Shown: piece after piece, positions 33,576 through 44,651 of the stretch | Layout: the number at the start of each line of letters is the position of its first letter | Numbering within the stretch: the first letter of the stretch is position 1 | Assembly (NCBI RefSeq): GCF_048544455.1 | Contig: NC_133538.1 | Span: forward strand, 5,610,658-5,674,657 | Length of the DNA stretch: 64,000 bases | Reading direction: 5' to 3' | DNA from: Silene latifolia | Taxonomy: Eukaryota; Streptophyta; Magnoliopsida; Caryophyllales; Caryophyllaceae | Position numbers and translations under genes: made by a program | Notes under the pieces: generated by a model | Database searches by the model: none | Seen by the model: only the letters and a program-made list of their open reading frames with translations | Told to the model about the DNA's origin: nothing

Positions 33576-34920
33576 TGTAACACCCCCATACTCCAAGTGC
33601 CTTACCAGGACCACTCAGGTATAAGGATACTACCATCTCGATTGCCCGAGGTACTAAATATCATAAGACAATAAAGAAACGTACTTTTAAAGTAATTATA
33701 GATTAAGTGATTACATGTTCAAATCAAAGCTAATAAAAGAAATTACAAGGTTCTCATACGGTCTACAGCTAAAACTATCAAAGCTACTAGACTTCGTCGA
33801 CACAATGGAAGACTTCTAACCGCCACGTGATGACTCATCCCAGCTATCCCATACGCGTCATATCACACCTGCTCAATAACGCTCACCACCCCGAATGGAT
33901 CACCACGTTTTTAAAACATTTAAACGGGTCGAGATTAATCACACAATTCAATACATATATCAACAATAAGATAAACAGACAAATGAATCACACACACACA
34001 CACACCACCAACTCCCATCATCTCAATATCGACCGTCCACCGGACCAGCCACGCGATGGGGACCGCAGCCTGTTCCCACCTAAGCCCCGCTCATCATACC
34101 GAGCGATAACCCCGTCCCATTAATGTGCACATCCCCTTCCGTGGCGGGTTCCACGAAGGGCGAAACTAGGGCGTGAGATCACTCCCGCAAGTGACCCCAC
34201 TCAGCCGAGAACGCATCTCGAGAACCATCAACAAACACAACCACAATCACAATCACAATCACAATCATCATATCAAACAACTAACTACAAAGACATCACC
34301 AATATCCCATTATGGGACTAATACGAGTAGGAAATCCTACCCGAAAGCACAACACGCAGACGGTATCTCACAATTTGTATCAAAACGGCTCCTCTACGAA
34401 TTCTCCTCCTATCATCCAAAGACATAAAGACTACACATCACAAACTACACACCAAAACCCCCAATTCCTAAATTAGGGTTTAACCAATCTTAACAAAACA
34501 TTATAAAAACTATATTAAAAGCTTACCCTCGACGCAAGGAACTCAACGGTACGAATAACGACAAGAACCGACCGATCAACTCCGGAATTGCTAAGAATGC
34601 GATTAGGAAGAAGAACTAGTTGCTTTCTCTCTTAAACAGGGTTTTAGGTTTTGTAAAAGTGATTTAAAACAATGACGACGAAGCTTAAATACCTTAATCG
34701 CATAATTAACAAAACCCGAGAAAACTCCCCGCAAAACCGGACACTCGATCGAGTACCCAAGGTACTCGATCGAGTACCCCCTTACTCGATCGAGTACCCC
34801 AGCTACTCGATCGAGTACCCAACAGGTCAGAAACTATTTTATCTCGCAACTTGCCCTTACTCGACAGAGTAAGGGCTACTCGATAGAGTACCCCAAGACT
34901 TATAAATACGGAGTATTACA
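33576..34920 (-). repeat. LTR of element C (5' LTR)
   Basis: Partner of 27831-29177. It carries the same palindrome cluster at 34743-34890 and a (AATCAC)n-like patch near 34240. Confidence 0.9.
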
Positions 34921-34925
34921 TATAT

Positions 34926-36290
34926 GGTCCATGAATCTGGCAAGCTTCGCATATAGAGCTGAAATCCAGGCAATCGGCCCTCAAGGTGGGCCAATAATAG
35001 CCTGTTCTGAGTACCTTGCTTGCCAGGCTCCTTCCGCCTTTATGATTCCCACGGTATCCTTCATGTATTTCTGATAATATCTGTTCAGCTTCTTGTGGTT
35101 CCAGGCATCTGAGGTATGGTCCTGCCTGCGATTTCTTAAAAAGCACGTTGTTAATGATAGTATATGAAGCAGCTTTTATTTTTAGTGCCCTGGCATCTTG
35201 CTTATTTAGGGGAAGGATTCCCTGTTGTAGCCAATCGTAGTAAGGTTTTGTCCAAGAGTTGGCAACATATATTGGGAAACTTTCATCTTGCTTATTTATT
35301 GCAGGTTCTAATAAATGTACGATGGGTATTTTGTCAAAATCGAGGAGACTGAAGTTGGATACTAGGTCGGCTAAGGCATCGGCCTGGGTATTCAAGTCCC
35401 TGGGAATTTGGTCAATATTAAAATTACGGAATTTCTCTTTTAACTTCTGGACAACTTCTAAATAAAGCATCATTTTTGAGTCTTTTGCAGTGTATATTCC
35501 ATTTACTTGGTTTGAAATAAGAAAGGAATCAGTACGTACCTTTAGGTTTTGCACACCAAGGTCAATACATACCTTTAATCCAGCTATTAAGGCTTCATAT
35601 TCCGCCTCATTGTTGGTAGCTTCAAATGCACAGCTTATAGCTTGTACTATCTTATCCCCCTGTGGCGATTTTAGTACTACCCCCAGGCATGTACCCGTCA
35701 TGTTGGCTGCACCATCGACAAATAGGGTCCATTCTAGGTCTGTTTGGTCGCTGGTCAGTTTATTTACTTCTTTTATTAGGTCGGGTTCTAGGGTCGGACT
35801 AAAATCAGCCACAAAGTCTGCTAGTGCTTGTGACTTAATTGCTGTCCTTGGTTCAAATGTTATGTTGTACGTGCTTAGCTGGACTGACCATTTGCACATT
35901 CGTCCGGACAATTCTGGCTTCCTAAGTACATACTTGATAGAAAGATTGGTTCTGACTATTATAGGGTGGCTTTCAAAGTATGGTCTTAATTTTGTGTAAC
36001 TCATAATTAAAGCTAAAACATATTTTTCAAGTAGGCCATACCTGATCTCTGCATCCAATAGACTTTTACTTACGTAATAGACAGGGTGTTGTTGTCCGTC
36101 CTCTTCTTTGACCAGATCGCACCGACAAAGATTTCCGTGGATCGAATTATCTTATCGGGGGGTTCGTCTTTGACTGGTTTCGCCAATAAGGGAGGAGAGG
36201 ATAGATATGTTTTCAGATCTTCAAAGGCAGCCTGATGATCAGGGGTCCATTGAAAGTCCTTGTTTTTCCTTAGCAGGTTATAGAATGATT
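34926..36290 (-). pseudogene. Gypsy 1 RNase H, second (archaeal-type) RNase H and integrase zinc finger
   Basis: From about 36058 the frame is open for 380 codons to the nested insertion. It holds the RT-linked RNase H end (YGLLEKYVLALIMS, RTNLSIKYVL) and a second RNase H of the type gained by the Tat/Ogre lineage (WTLFVDGAANMTG, NNEAEYEALIAGLK, VRTDSFLI). The integrase HHCC finger follows (HEGYRGNHKGG, CEACQ). The interval 36058-36290 is frameshifted. The dual RNase H arrangement is the diagnostic trait of the lineage. The integrase core resumes at 27830. Confidence 0.87.
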
Positions 36291-36297
36291 TGCACCT

Positions 36298-37299
36298 TTA
36301 TGACGATCTTGAAATGAACCTGTTCAGGGCTGCTATTCTTCCCGTCAGCTTTTGTATGTCTTTGACTGACTTTGGTGGTTCTAGCTCCAGGATGGCTTTG
36401 ATCTGTTCAGGGCTGGCTTCTATTCCTCTTTTTGTCACCATATAGCCCAAGAATTTTCCTGCTGAGACTCCAAAATGGCATTTTTGTGGATTGAGCTTCA
36501 TATTGAATTTCTCCAGTATCTTGAAGGCTGTCTCCAGGTCTTTAATGTGATCCTCTGCTTTTTTTTTACTTAACTACCATGTCGTCTATGTAGACTTCCA
36601 TGGTGTCTCCTATTTGATCTTTGAACATCATGTTGACTAACCTTTGATAGGTTGCACCTGCATTTTTTAATCCAAAAGGCATAGCAAAGATAACAATATA
36701 TTCCTCTTTCGGTGATGAAAGTGTACTTTCCTGATCTGCAGGGTGCATCTTTATTTGGTTGAATCCACCGGAGGCATCCATGAATGTTAACATCTCGTGG
36801 CTGCAGAGCATCCACCATTGCATCGATGTGTGGCGGGGGGAAATGGATCTTTGGGGCAGGCCTTGTTTAGGTCGGTGTAGTCTACACAGACTCTCCATTT
36901 GCCGTTTTTCTTTTGGACGACTACTACATTTGCAAGCCAGTCAGGGTACATTACTTCCCTGATCATTCCCATGTCCAATAGCTTGTCAACTTCTTGGTTG
37001 ATGATTTCATGCCTTTCTACAAAGAAATTTTCTTCTCTTTTCTTTGTACGACAGGCTTAAATGATTTGTCAATATTTAACTTATGGGTTATAATATCAAC
37101 ATCTATACCAGTCATATAAAAATGTGACCAAGCAAAACAGACATTTTGGTTTTGAGAAAGTGACTAGATTGGGTCCGACCGAAGTCCGTGCATCGACCCT
37201 ACAAGTACCTTCTGTCGGGAATTGTGGGTCCAAAATGACCTCTCTTGTTTCCATCTGTGATTGTGCAATATATTCTTCCCTGACAGGTGACTTTAATTG
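36298..37299 (-). pseudogene. Gypsy 1 reverse transcriptase, frameshifted
   Basis: RT blocks are visible in two or more frames: VDKLLDMGMIREVMYPDW, CVDYTDLNKACPKD, FMDASGGFNQIKMHP and EVYIDDMVVK (YIDD catalytic motif, about 36570-36600), then KFLGYMVTKRG. Frame changes occur near 36830, 36680 and 36560, and further stops lie in 37050-37130. The reading frame begins right after the stop at 37302-37300, in frame with gag-protease. Confidence 0.85.
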
Positions 37300-37302
37300 C
37301 TA
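37294..37302 (-). promoter_or_regulatory. Candidate readthrough stop TAG-CAA-TTA between protease and RT
   Basis: After the shared sequence for GKSLA comes TAG, then CAA TTA, and the frame continues into pol without a shift. Gypsy 2 has TAA CAA TTA at the same alignment position (47887-47879). CAR-YYA after a stop is the established leaky context of tobamovirus-type readthrough. Confidence 0.6.
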
Positions 37303-38343
37303 TGCAAGGGACTTACCTGACTTTGAGGGTTTCAAAGCCTGGGTGTAGCATTCCTGAGCCGTCCTTTGTTCTCCCCTGATGGTTGTTATCCCTCATTCGG
37401 TTGGTATTTTCACACACTGATGGTATGTTGATGGGATTGCTTTGACGTTGTGGATCCATGGTGTGCCCAGGATTACGTTATATGAGGATAGGCAATCCAT
37501 TACCCCGAATCTTTCGTATGAAGCCACGCCTTCCACATAGGTTGGCAGGCTAATTTCTCCCAGGGTGTTCTTTGTTTCTCCGTTGAACCCAACCAGGACG
37601 CTGTATTTCTTGATGATCTTTCCTTCATCTATCTTCATAGCTTTGAGGACGTCAAGCATCACCAAATTGATTGAACTGCCTCCGTCTATCAGGATTCTTG
37701 ATACCTTAGCTGTGCCAATTTGCATGGTAATTACCAGGCTGTCATGGTGTAGATCTGATATTCCCTGCAAGTCTGAGTCATCAAAAGTAATAGCAGGCAA
37801 TGACTTGGATCTAAGAGGAGGCTGAAGTCTAGACTCCCTGGATATTCTTTTGGCAGCCGAGCTGGTCAGACCACATATTTCTGATCCTCCATTTATGAAC
37901 TTGACTTCATAGATGGGGGGAGGAGGAGGAGGATCTCTGCCGTTCCCTAAATCTCTCTTGTTTTGTCCTTCATCTTTGTTCTTTGGCTGCTGGATTAAGT
38001 CCTTCAGATAGCCTTTCTTTAGGAGGTATGCCACTTGTTTCCTGAGTTGGATGCATTCTTCTGTGGTGTGCCCGATGTCCTGATGAAAGTCACACCATCT
38101 CGTTGGATCTTTCCTGGGGTTGTCGGATTTTTTGGGCCATCTGACCGTATCTCCCAAGCTTTCCAGTCGTTTAATTAATCCTGCAGTATTTATAGAGAAG
38201 TTATATTCAGGAATAGTTGGTAGGCTAGAAAGGTTACCTTTGTGTTCTTGTGCCATGTTGACTTGGATCGTTCGGGCCTGGAATAGGGTGCTTGATCCGG
38301 GTTGCTTCCTTTCGGTAGGAGCTTTTTCCATTAGTGTGTCCAT
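37303..38343 (-). pseudogene. Gypsy 1 zinc knuckle and aspartic protease region
   Basis: Includes the knuckle-like CDFHQDIGHTTEEC, a proline run, and the protease active-site block ILIDGGSSINLVMLD (a DGGS variant of DTG/DSG) with ILGTPWIH downstream. A TGA at 37395-37393 replaces the Trp codon present in gypsy 2, then the frame resumes to the candidate readthrough stop. The protease cleaves the polyprotein during particle maturation. Confidence 0.83.
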
Positions 38344-39330
38344 AGCCTTGCTTTCCTCCGCGAGTTTGTTACGAAGTTGAGATCTTCCTCCAATCCGACA
38401 TGTTCTAAGGCGATGGATTGAACAGTGGCAAAGGTTGGGCGAGCTTTTTTGGTTAAGTCTGCATAGATGTCACACAAACAGGACTCCTTGCTCAAGGCTT
38501 CTCTGCTTTTTTCTTCGTTACACCTGGGAATGGCCACCTTCTCTTTGACAAATCTTGCCAGGAATTCTTTGAGAGATTCTTCAGGGAGTTGCTTTACTCT
38601 GAACAGGTTACTGGGTCTCTTGGCCATGTCTCTGCTGCTTGCGAATTGTTGATTGAAGGCATTAATCAATTCTGCAAAATTCTTGATACTTCCATTTGGG
38701 AGATTGATGAACCACTGTAATGCTGCCCCGATCAGGGTTGTACCAAAGCCTTTACACATGCAGACCTGCCTGAGTTCACTGGGTATTGAGGCGGCGAGCA
38801 TCTTTTATTTGAATATGGCAACGTGATTTTGTGGATTAGAGGTCCCATCATAAGTTTTCATGGATGGGACGGTAAATTTCTTGGGGAGATCAATCTTTAC
38901 AATTTCATCTGCAAAGGGTGAATCTGCAAAGCTGTCAATTTCTACTTCAGCCACAGAGTCTGGCACTCCAGGTATATTTTCTATTTTGTTGTGGAGTTTT
39001 TGAATTTCCTGAAGCATAGCCATCATTATTGCTGCTTCAGTTTTGTTTGTTTCATTATTGGGAATGGTCCGGGTATCGGATAAGGTATCCTTCTGCAGAG
39101 TTCCAAAATTGGAAAAGTCAATGTTTTTGATAATGGATGAGAATGGGGTTCCTGGCTCGAATCTGGTCTTGGAGCCTGAAGCCTGATTTTCCAATTTCTT
39201 TTTCAGGTTAGACTCAGATTCCTTAAGCTTCACGATTTCAAACTTTGGCTGCCTTCTCTTGAATTGTCTCCAATTCTTTGATTTTGGCCAGGGCAGCCGC
39301 TAATTGTTGTTCTGAGGCGAGTTCCACCAT
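38331..39330 (-). pseudogene. Gypsy 1 gag
   Basis: The ATG at 39330 begins MVELASEQQLAAALAK. A frameshift near 39235 separates it from the body (coiled-coil KLKESESNLKKKLE), and a TAA near 38805, at a Gln codon of gypsy 2, breaks it again. The retrotrans_gag core follows (MCKGFGTTLIGAALQWFINL, FNQQFASSRD). A ~60-residue stretch before the knuckle is out of frame. Gag makes the particle shell. Confidence 0.83.
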
Positions 39331-39391
39331 TTTTGTATGTGAATATTAAATGGAGAATGGTAAAAGGGATTTTTTGATTAAAGAACTAGAT

Positions 39392-39409
39392 GCCCCACGG
39401 TGGGCGCCA
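39392..39409 (-). other. Primer-binding site of gypsy 1
   Basis: TGGCGCCCACCGTGGGGC on the element strand, 2 nt from the 5' LTR. It starts with TGG and is of the type seen in plant Tat elements; the tRNA is not assigned. Confidence 0.7.
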
Positions 39410-39411
39410 AT

Positions 39412-40117
39412 TGTTTTAGCAGGATTTTCCCTGAATGGATCCGGCTTGATTAAAGAGTAATTTGGGTATCTAGTTCTATAAGCTTGGAAAAATATTATAA
39501 ATAAATAATAAGGAAAGACTAAGGATAAAGAATATCGCTTTGTATTATCTGAATAAGCTGAGTACAATTTTGTGAATATAATCGAGTATTCGAGAAATAA
39601 TCAGAGGTAAATTGTGAAATAACTAAGGAGTAATTGATCCCCCATCATCTGTTTACAAATGCTATTTATAGTTGTACAAATGTTAACGTTGCATTAATCT
39701 TAACGTTCCCCTTCATTGTCGGAGTTGTTACCAGATTAATAGGGCACACTTCCTATTAATCCGGTTGACTCGTTCTTTTCTTTAACCAATCTTCAGCTCT
39801 TCCTCTTTATGCGTCTTGATTCATGGGAGTGATAAGGTCTTGTAGTTAGACTTGGTCTTCTTTGTGAATAGGACGTGATTATTAGTTCATACAACTGCAT
39901 TTCTTGTTTATCTTCTTAATCCAGCCTGTTTGGAGGCTTTACCAGGCTAACTTGCACTTACCTTCAGGCTTTTCTTCCAGGATTTAGTAGCCTGCTTATC
40001 CTGTAATACTCTTTATCTGCCAAATAGTAGTTAGACTTGTCCGGTCTCTGGTTGCCTCAATCAGCCTAGTAAGGCCAGGCCAGCTTAGAGTCAGACCAGG
40101 CTAAACTGGGCCTAACA
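39412..40117 (-). repeat. Gypsy 1 5' LTR
   Basis: Pairs with 23047-23752. TATA box on the element strand is the complement of 39663-39671. It ends CCTAACA before the target duplication AGTAG. Confidence 0.9.
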
Positions 40118-40351
40118 AGTAGGATGCTCGAGAAGAAAGTGCAAGCTGCTAAATGTAGTGGCATTGTTACACCTAGAATTCAAGCAACAATAAAAGATCA
40201 CATGCATGCTACAAGGAACTGGAAAGCTATTGAGGCGAATCAAAATGTGTATGAAGTACAACTTGTTCATAATAGTACACTCACCTTTGCCGTCAGGTTG
40301 GATGAATGTAAGTGCACATGTCGATATTGGGATATAAATGGGACACCCTGC

Positions 40352-41073
40352 TGTTTTGACAAGGATTTCACTGAACAGGAATACCTTGCCAGGGGTTTAT
40401 ATGTAGGGTAATATAACTCAAACAATTCGCCTGACTAGTATTATTAAGTAAAATAACAGGTAACAAATAATAACACAGAGATTTTATACGTGGAAAAACC
40501 TTGGGAATAAGGGAAAAAACCACGGGCACCAAGCCAGGAGTGATTGTTACTATGATTTTAGATAGCCTGATAGAGTATTGGTATATCAGGCCTGACAGGC
40601 GAAATTATAATGCTTAAGAATACACAAATGTAAGTAAGGATGAGAGAGTGTGTAATGTCCTTTCTAATTTTGTCTTCTCTTGTATTTATACTTGTTTTCA
40701 CCGTTTTCTCTCTGCCGTTTAGGGTTTCCTGGTAAATAGGGCATGTGCCCTATTTACCCGGAGGTAGTTGCCATCTTATCTAGCCGTTGCTTTTGACTGT
40801 CCCCTATATCTTTTCCTTCTTGAATTGGTCTTCCTTTTTTTGTAGGGAGTATATATAAACTGCCTGTTTATCGCCTGCAATGCTTATTCGATGTTAGCCT
40901 GGCGTTTTTCCCTTTCAGGCTACTGGTTATCTTTCGCCTGTCTTTTATCAACTCCTGTTTGGTGCCTGTCCATACTTGATCAATGTCTGGTTTCAGATGT
41001 CTTTTGCTTGGAACTCGGCTTTGGCTGTTGCCTGGCCTATGTCAGGTCAGGCAGGATAATTTTGGGCCCAACA
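40352..41073 (-). repeat. Gypsy 2 3' LTR
   Basis: TGTTTTGACAAGG...GGGCCCAACA on the plus strand. TATA box on the element strand is the complement of 40683-40690. The inner edge carries the purine-rich tract AGATAAGAGGCAAT (41074-41087, element strand). Confidence 0.9.
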
Positions 41074-41301
41074 ATTGCCTCTTATCTGCTTATTCCATTA
41101 TTAGGTCTGGCCAGGAATAAGGAGATAAACATTTGGGCCAGGCGAAGGATTTGTGCAGGGATTTTTTATCGGATTAGAATTAGTGTTTGATTCAACTTCT
41201 TGTAACGGCTACTTGCCATAAATATGGTAGGTTCACAAAACCCTAGGAGAGTCATGATTAATCTCAACCACTTGCTTTCCTAGCCTTTATAGATTTGCGG
41301 T

Positions 41302-41309
41302 TATAAATA
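41302..41309 (+). promoter_or_regulatory. TATA box of the antisense gene in gypsy 2
   Basis: TATAAATA about 106 bp before the ATG at 41415, downstream of the LTR, directing transcription against gag-pol. A second TATA-like ATAAATATGG lies at about 41218. Confidence 0.62.
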
Positions 41310-41414
41310 TCCTGCCTTTGCCGTGTTTGTCTTCACATTCCAATTTCTAATTTTCTTCTTTCTCTTTCTAAAAATTCTCTCTTTGCAAAAATTCATTTTC
41401 CAGAAAAATAAGAT

Positions 41415-43633
41415 ATGGCTGGTGGTAGGAGAAAGACAGCAGCTTCCAAAGCTCCTGCTGAGACTGAAAAAGTTCCTGTTGAAGTCGAAATGGTTTCTGC
41501 CGAGGTTGAGAAGGTCCCTGATATCATCCCTGAGGATGATGAGGTGGAGGTTGTTGCTGCCCCAGAGATTCTATCCATGTCTTATAAGGGGGTTGAATAT
41601 ACTCCTATTAAGGCTTTGGCGGCTTCTTTTCATGAAGCCAATCAGCTAAAACCAGCTTTTGAGCATTATATCAAGGGCAGGGGCCTTATTCCCCATGGGG
41701 CTGAGGTTTGGATCCCTGAGAGCGGTCCGGTCAGGGCTAATTGGAGTAGTCTAGGCTGGTTTTGTATCTTTGAATGGGCATTCAGGGGTGGCTGTCAGCT
41801 TCCTCTTTCTCCTTTCATGACTGAGGTGATTAGGGCTATCAGGGTTCCCCCGTTTCAACTCATGCCAATGGTCTGGAAAATCGTCCATTCAGTTGAGCAC
41901 TTGTGTTCTAAGCACAAGTTGGTTATTACCCTGGATGACTTCAAGAATGTCTATCGCCTGAAGAGTCATTCTACTGGAAGGTTCAATTTTCGAGTTAGTT
42001 CGAAGATGGCTCACCTGATTACCAACTTTGATTCAGGGGATGATAAAGGATGGGCTCAAACCTATATGTTTATTAAGGCTGATTCAATTGCCCCTGATCT
42101 GGACTATCTCAATTATCCATCTGTTGAAGGAGGTAACTTTCTTTCCTGTATTATTTTGGTTTGGCAATAGTATACTTTGGAGAGTTTACTTACTTTGCCC
42201 ATGCTTCCTTGTAGTAAATGATTGGGTGAATGATCCTGATGCCGAGGGGTCGACTGACTGGATAGCAGCGTTCATGGCATTGCCTGAAGAGGAGAGGGCA
42301 TGGCCTGCCTGTTTGGGGCAAGCTTCTATGCCTCGTTTTAAGAAGGCCAAGTTGAGTACATATAAGACAGTGAAGAGCACTAAGGTTCCAGGGGTGTCTT
42401 CATCAGGGAGTAAGTTTTGTTGCTTTCTTTTGTCATTATGTTTCTTGTATTGGACACGTGTTTATATTGCTGATTTAAAACCTCGTCGTGCAGCTACCAG
42501 AGCTTCTGATAGGATTGCTAGCTTTGGTTTGTCTCTGGTGAAGGCAGGGGTTTCTCAAATTACAGGGGAGAAGTCTAAGAGTAGTGAGGCTACGGGAAGT
42601 GATAGTGCTGTTCAGGTTCAGGAACCTGTGCAGGGGGTTCAGTTGGCATCGCCAGAGAAGGTTGTGGATGAGAGTGACCGTTCTAAGAAGAGGAAGAGAT
42701 TGGATGAGTCTTTAGGAGGGGTTCACGAGGTCAGGGGGGTTAGGGCTCGTTTGGATGAGGTCCAGTTTGCCAAGGAACAAATTCAGGCTCAGGCTTTTGT
42801 GGTTGACGATCCCTACTTCAAGTATCAAGCAGAGGATGCTTCTGCTCGTGATTTGGCTGCTATGTACCGTTCCAGGGACTATGCTGCCAACCTGATTACC
42901 ATGCTTCAGGAGGTATACATTTTTTTTTGTTTTTGGCTCGTTTCTTATGGATATTTGTGTGTGTTTTCTTTTTTGTGGCTTAGATAGGCATTTTCTTTTT
43001 TGTTAGAATGTCAATGATATGCTCAGGGGCGCCTGTCAACTGGAATCAGTCCACAGCCTGAAAAATACCCTGGATTTGGAGGTATGGATTTTGAAAAAAG
43101 ATGCTGAAAAGTTTAAGGCTGAGTTGGAGGTGTCTAAGGCTGAAAATCACTCTTTAAAGGAGGATAATGAGGCAGGGAAGGCTCGGTTGGTGGTGGAGTC
43201 TTCTAAGCTGAAATCTGCTCAGGATGCTCTGAAAGCTCTTCAGGCCAAGTTTGATATTGCCTAGGAAGAATTGAAGGCTGAAAAGCAGGCTATGTAAGAG
43301 CAGTTGAAGGTGAATGAAGAATTGGCTGTAGAGAGGGATGAGGTTCAGGTCAGGTACAAAGATGTTGCACTGTATTTCTTTGGCAAGGGTCGTGTGGATG
43401 CCATGAAAGAGCCTGTTGAGGTCAGGCCTTTTTGGAATCCTGATCAGGAGTTGGCTGATCTCAATACCACTTATCCTGAGCTTTGTAAACTATATGCTGA
43501 CGAAGAAGTGGACTCTCCACCATCCAAGGGAAAGAATAGTGATGCTGACGGGGAGGGAGATGAAGATGAAGAAGAGGAAGCTGAGGCTGCTGATGAGGGA
43601 ATTGGTTCTGCTACAGCTTTCAAGGCGGGCTAG
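41415..43633 (+). pseudogene. Antisense additional ORF of gypsy 2 (putative gypsy-type transposon domain plus coiled coil)
   Basis: There are four exons with GT-AG junctions and preserved phase: 41415-42132, 42215-42409, 42494-42912 and 43007-43633. An acidic, Val/Glu-rich N-terminus is followed by the conserved domain: EVWIPESGPVRANW, LGWFCIFEWAFRGGCQ, PFQLMPMVWKIVHSVEH and STGRFNFRVSSKM. Next come EEERAWPACLG, a basic KKRKR patch that could be a nuclear signal, a long Glu/Lys coiled coil, YFFGKGRVDAMKEP, and an acidic tail. Two in-frame stops (TAG near 43262, TAA near 43295, both explicable from Gln codons) lie in the coiled coil. The family is known from plant Tat elements; its function is unknown. 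An intact relative would make about 570 residues. Confidence 0.8.
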
Positions 43634-43828
43634 TTTGTTTTTTTATTTTGTTATTTTTGTGGAATTTTGTGTAGTTTTGGCCTATCCAGAGAGGGGAGCG
43701 GGGGGATGTTCCCTGGACAAACAGTTTGGAATTTTTTTTTTGTTGGTTTTCGTTGGTTTTGGATATTTCCTGGGTAAACAGTTGTTCTTCCTGCCTGGGA
43801 AGGGTATATTCCTGGGTAGGTATTAATA

Positions 43829-44101
43829 CTCCCTCCGTACCAGACCAAAGGTAACACTTACTATAAACGGACGTACCACACCAAAGGTAACATTCCTTAT
43901 TTGGCCCACAACATTACCAAGTTATCCTTATACCCATTTGATATTTACACAAAATGCCATTACAGACCCCACCTACCAACCCACAATTAAACCCACAATT
44001 ACATACCCCACTTATTTTTTCCCTCTTTACCCTTACTTTTTCCACTTTTTCTTAAATACTCCAATTTTCCCTACGTTACCTTTGGTGTGGTACGGAGGGA
44101 G
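43829..44101. mobile_element. Stowaway-type MITE inside gypsy 2
   Basis: Ends CTCCCTCCGTACCAGACC and its inverted partner GGTGTGGTACGGAGGGAG, flanked by TA on both sides, 273 bp. The inverted ends match for about 27 bp. It lies 195 bp after the antisense gene stop. Confidence 0.87.
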
Positions 44102-44187
44102 TATATCTTTTCTTCTCTTAATTTTCTTGCTGTGCTTGACTAGATTTGTACTTGTACATTCATGTGGCATTTTTATGTTAGAGTAAT

Positions 44188-44330
44188 GCCTGTCAGGAGG
44201 GCTTATGGCCCTCATTCCTGTGTTTTTGGGAAATGGTGGCTCTATTTGCCTGTCAGGAGGGCTTTTTTTAAAATGAGGGTGGTTGCCGGTCAGGAGGGCT
44301 TATGGCCCTCAGCCTGTCAGGAGGGCTTAT
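44188..44330. repeat. Hairpin-forming GCCTGTCAGGAGGGCTTATG repeats, four copies
   Basis: Copies are at 44188-44213, 44248-44263 (partial), 44285-44310 and 44312-44330. In two copies the unit ends GGCCCTC, so GAGGGC-TTATG-GCCCTC can fold. The array lies between the convergent ends of the antisense gene and integrase. The equivalent position in gypsy 1 has two copies. Confidence 0.72.
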
Positions 44331-44651
44331 TTTGACAAGTACTCTGGTCTATTCCACCATTGTACTTACCTTTTTATGTACTGAGCTCAGTTTAGTTTTT
44401 AGGTCAGGCAGGCAGGTGCCAAATTGTAGAGCATTTTAGAAATGCTATTTAGGTTGGGCGGAGTGGCCCTCAATCCTGAACATTTATTTAAGCCTAAAAT
44501 GTAGCATATGACGAGTGAAAAGAAGGCGTAAAACAAGTTTTCAGGATTGGAATAAAGTTTTAAATAAAGCTAAGAATAATAGGCAGGCAGTTTAGCACAG
44601 AGCAGGAAGTTCTATTGACACGTATATAGAGTAGGTAGTTTTACCTGCTTC

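Larger units (their letters stand above)
27831..34920 (-). mobile_element. Large noncoding LTR retroelement (LARD-like) nested in gypsy 1
   Basis: LTRs lie at 27831-29177 and 33576-34920 (about 1.35 kb each, highly similar). TSD TATAT is at 27826-27830 and 34921-34925. A primer site on the minus strand and a purine tract (AAGGAGGGAAGAC, 29178-29192) at the other end set the orientation as minus. The 4.4-kb interior has no gag or pol. The only coding echo is NFGDEVPFKEG next to the left LTR and NFEDEVLFKGG near 29507-29543, both like the extreme C-terminus of chromovirus-type gypsy polyproteins. It therefore looks like a gypsy-derived non-autonomous element. Confidence 0.88.
23047..40117 (-). 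mobile_element. Tat-lineage Ty3/gypsy element 1, with a nested noncoding LTR element
   Basis: LTRs of 706 bp lie at 23047-23752 and 39412-40117 and differ at roughly a dozen positions by eye. Target duplication AGTAG flanks it (23042-23046, 40118-40122) inside MULE exon 3. The sense strand is minus: primer site, gag, CCHC, protease, stop with CAATTA, RT, RNase H, second RNase H, integrase, then an antisense gene, polypurine tract and 3' LTR. The 7.09-kb element 27831-34920 splits integrase between its zinc finger and catalytic core. Multiple stops and frameshifts make it inactive. Its own length is about 10 kb. Confidence 0.9.

Noticed and set aside
28983..34890. CRISPR-like array from regularly spaced palindromes
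   Set aside because: Spacers are about 8 bp, the palindromes recur in both LTRs of a plant retroelement, and no cas genes exist; the DNA is eukaryotic.
35490..35999. 169-codon plus-strand open frame within gypsy 1
   Set aside because: Antisense shadow of the RNase H region, with no ATG-proximal conservation or homologue in gypsy 2.
40352..40411. C-terminal residues FDKDFTEQEYLARG after the SWIM finger
   Set aside because: They are gypsy 2 LTR sequence; the MULE frame resumes at 50757.
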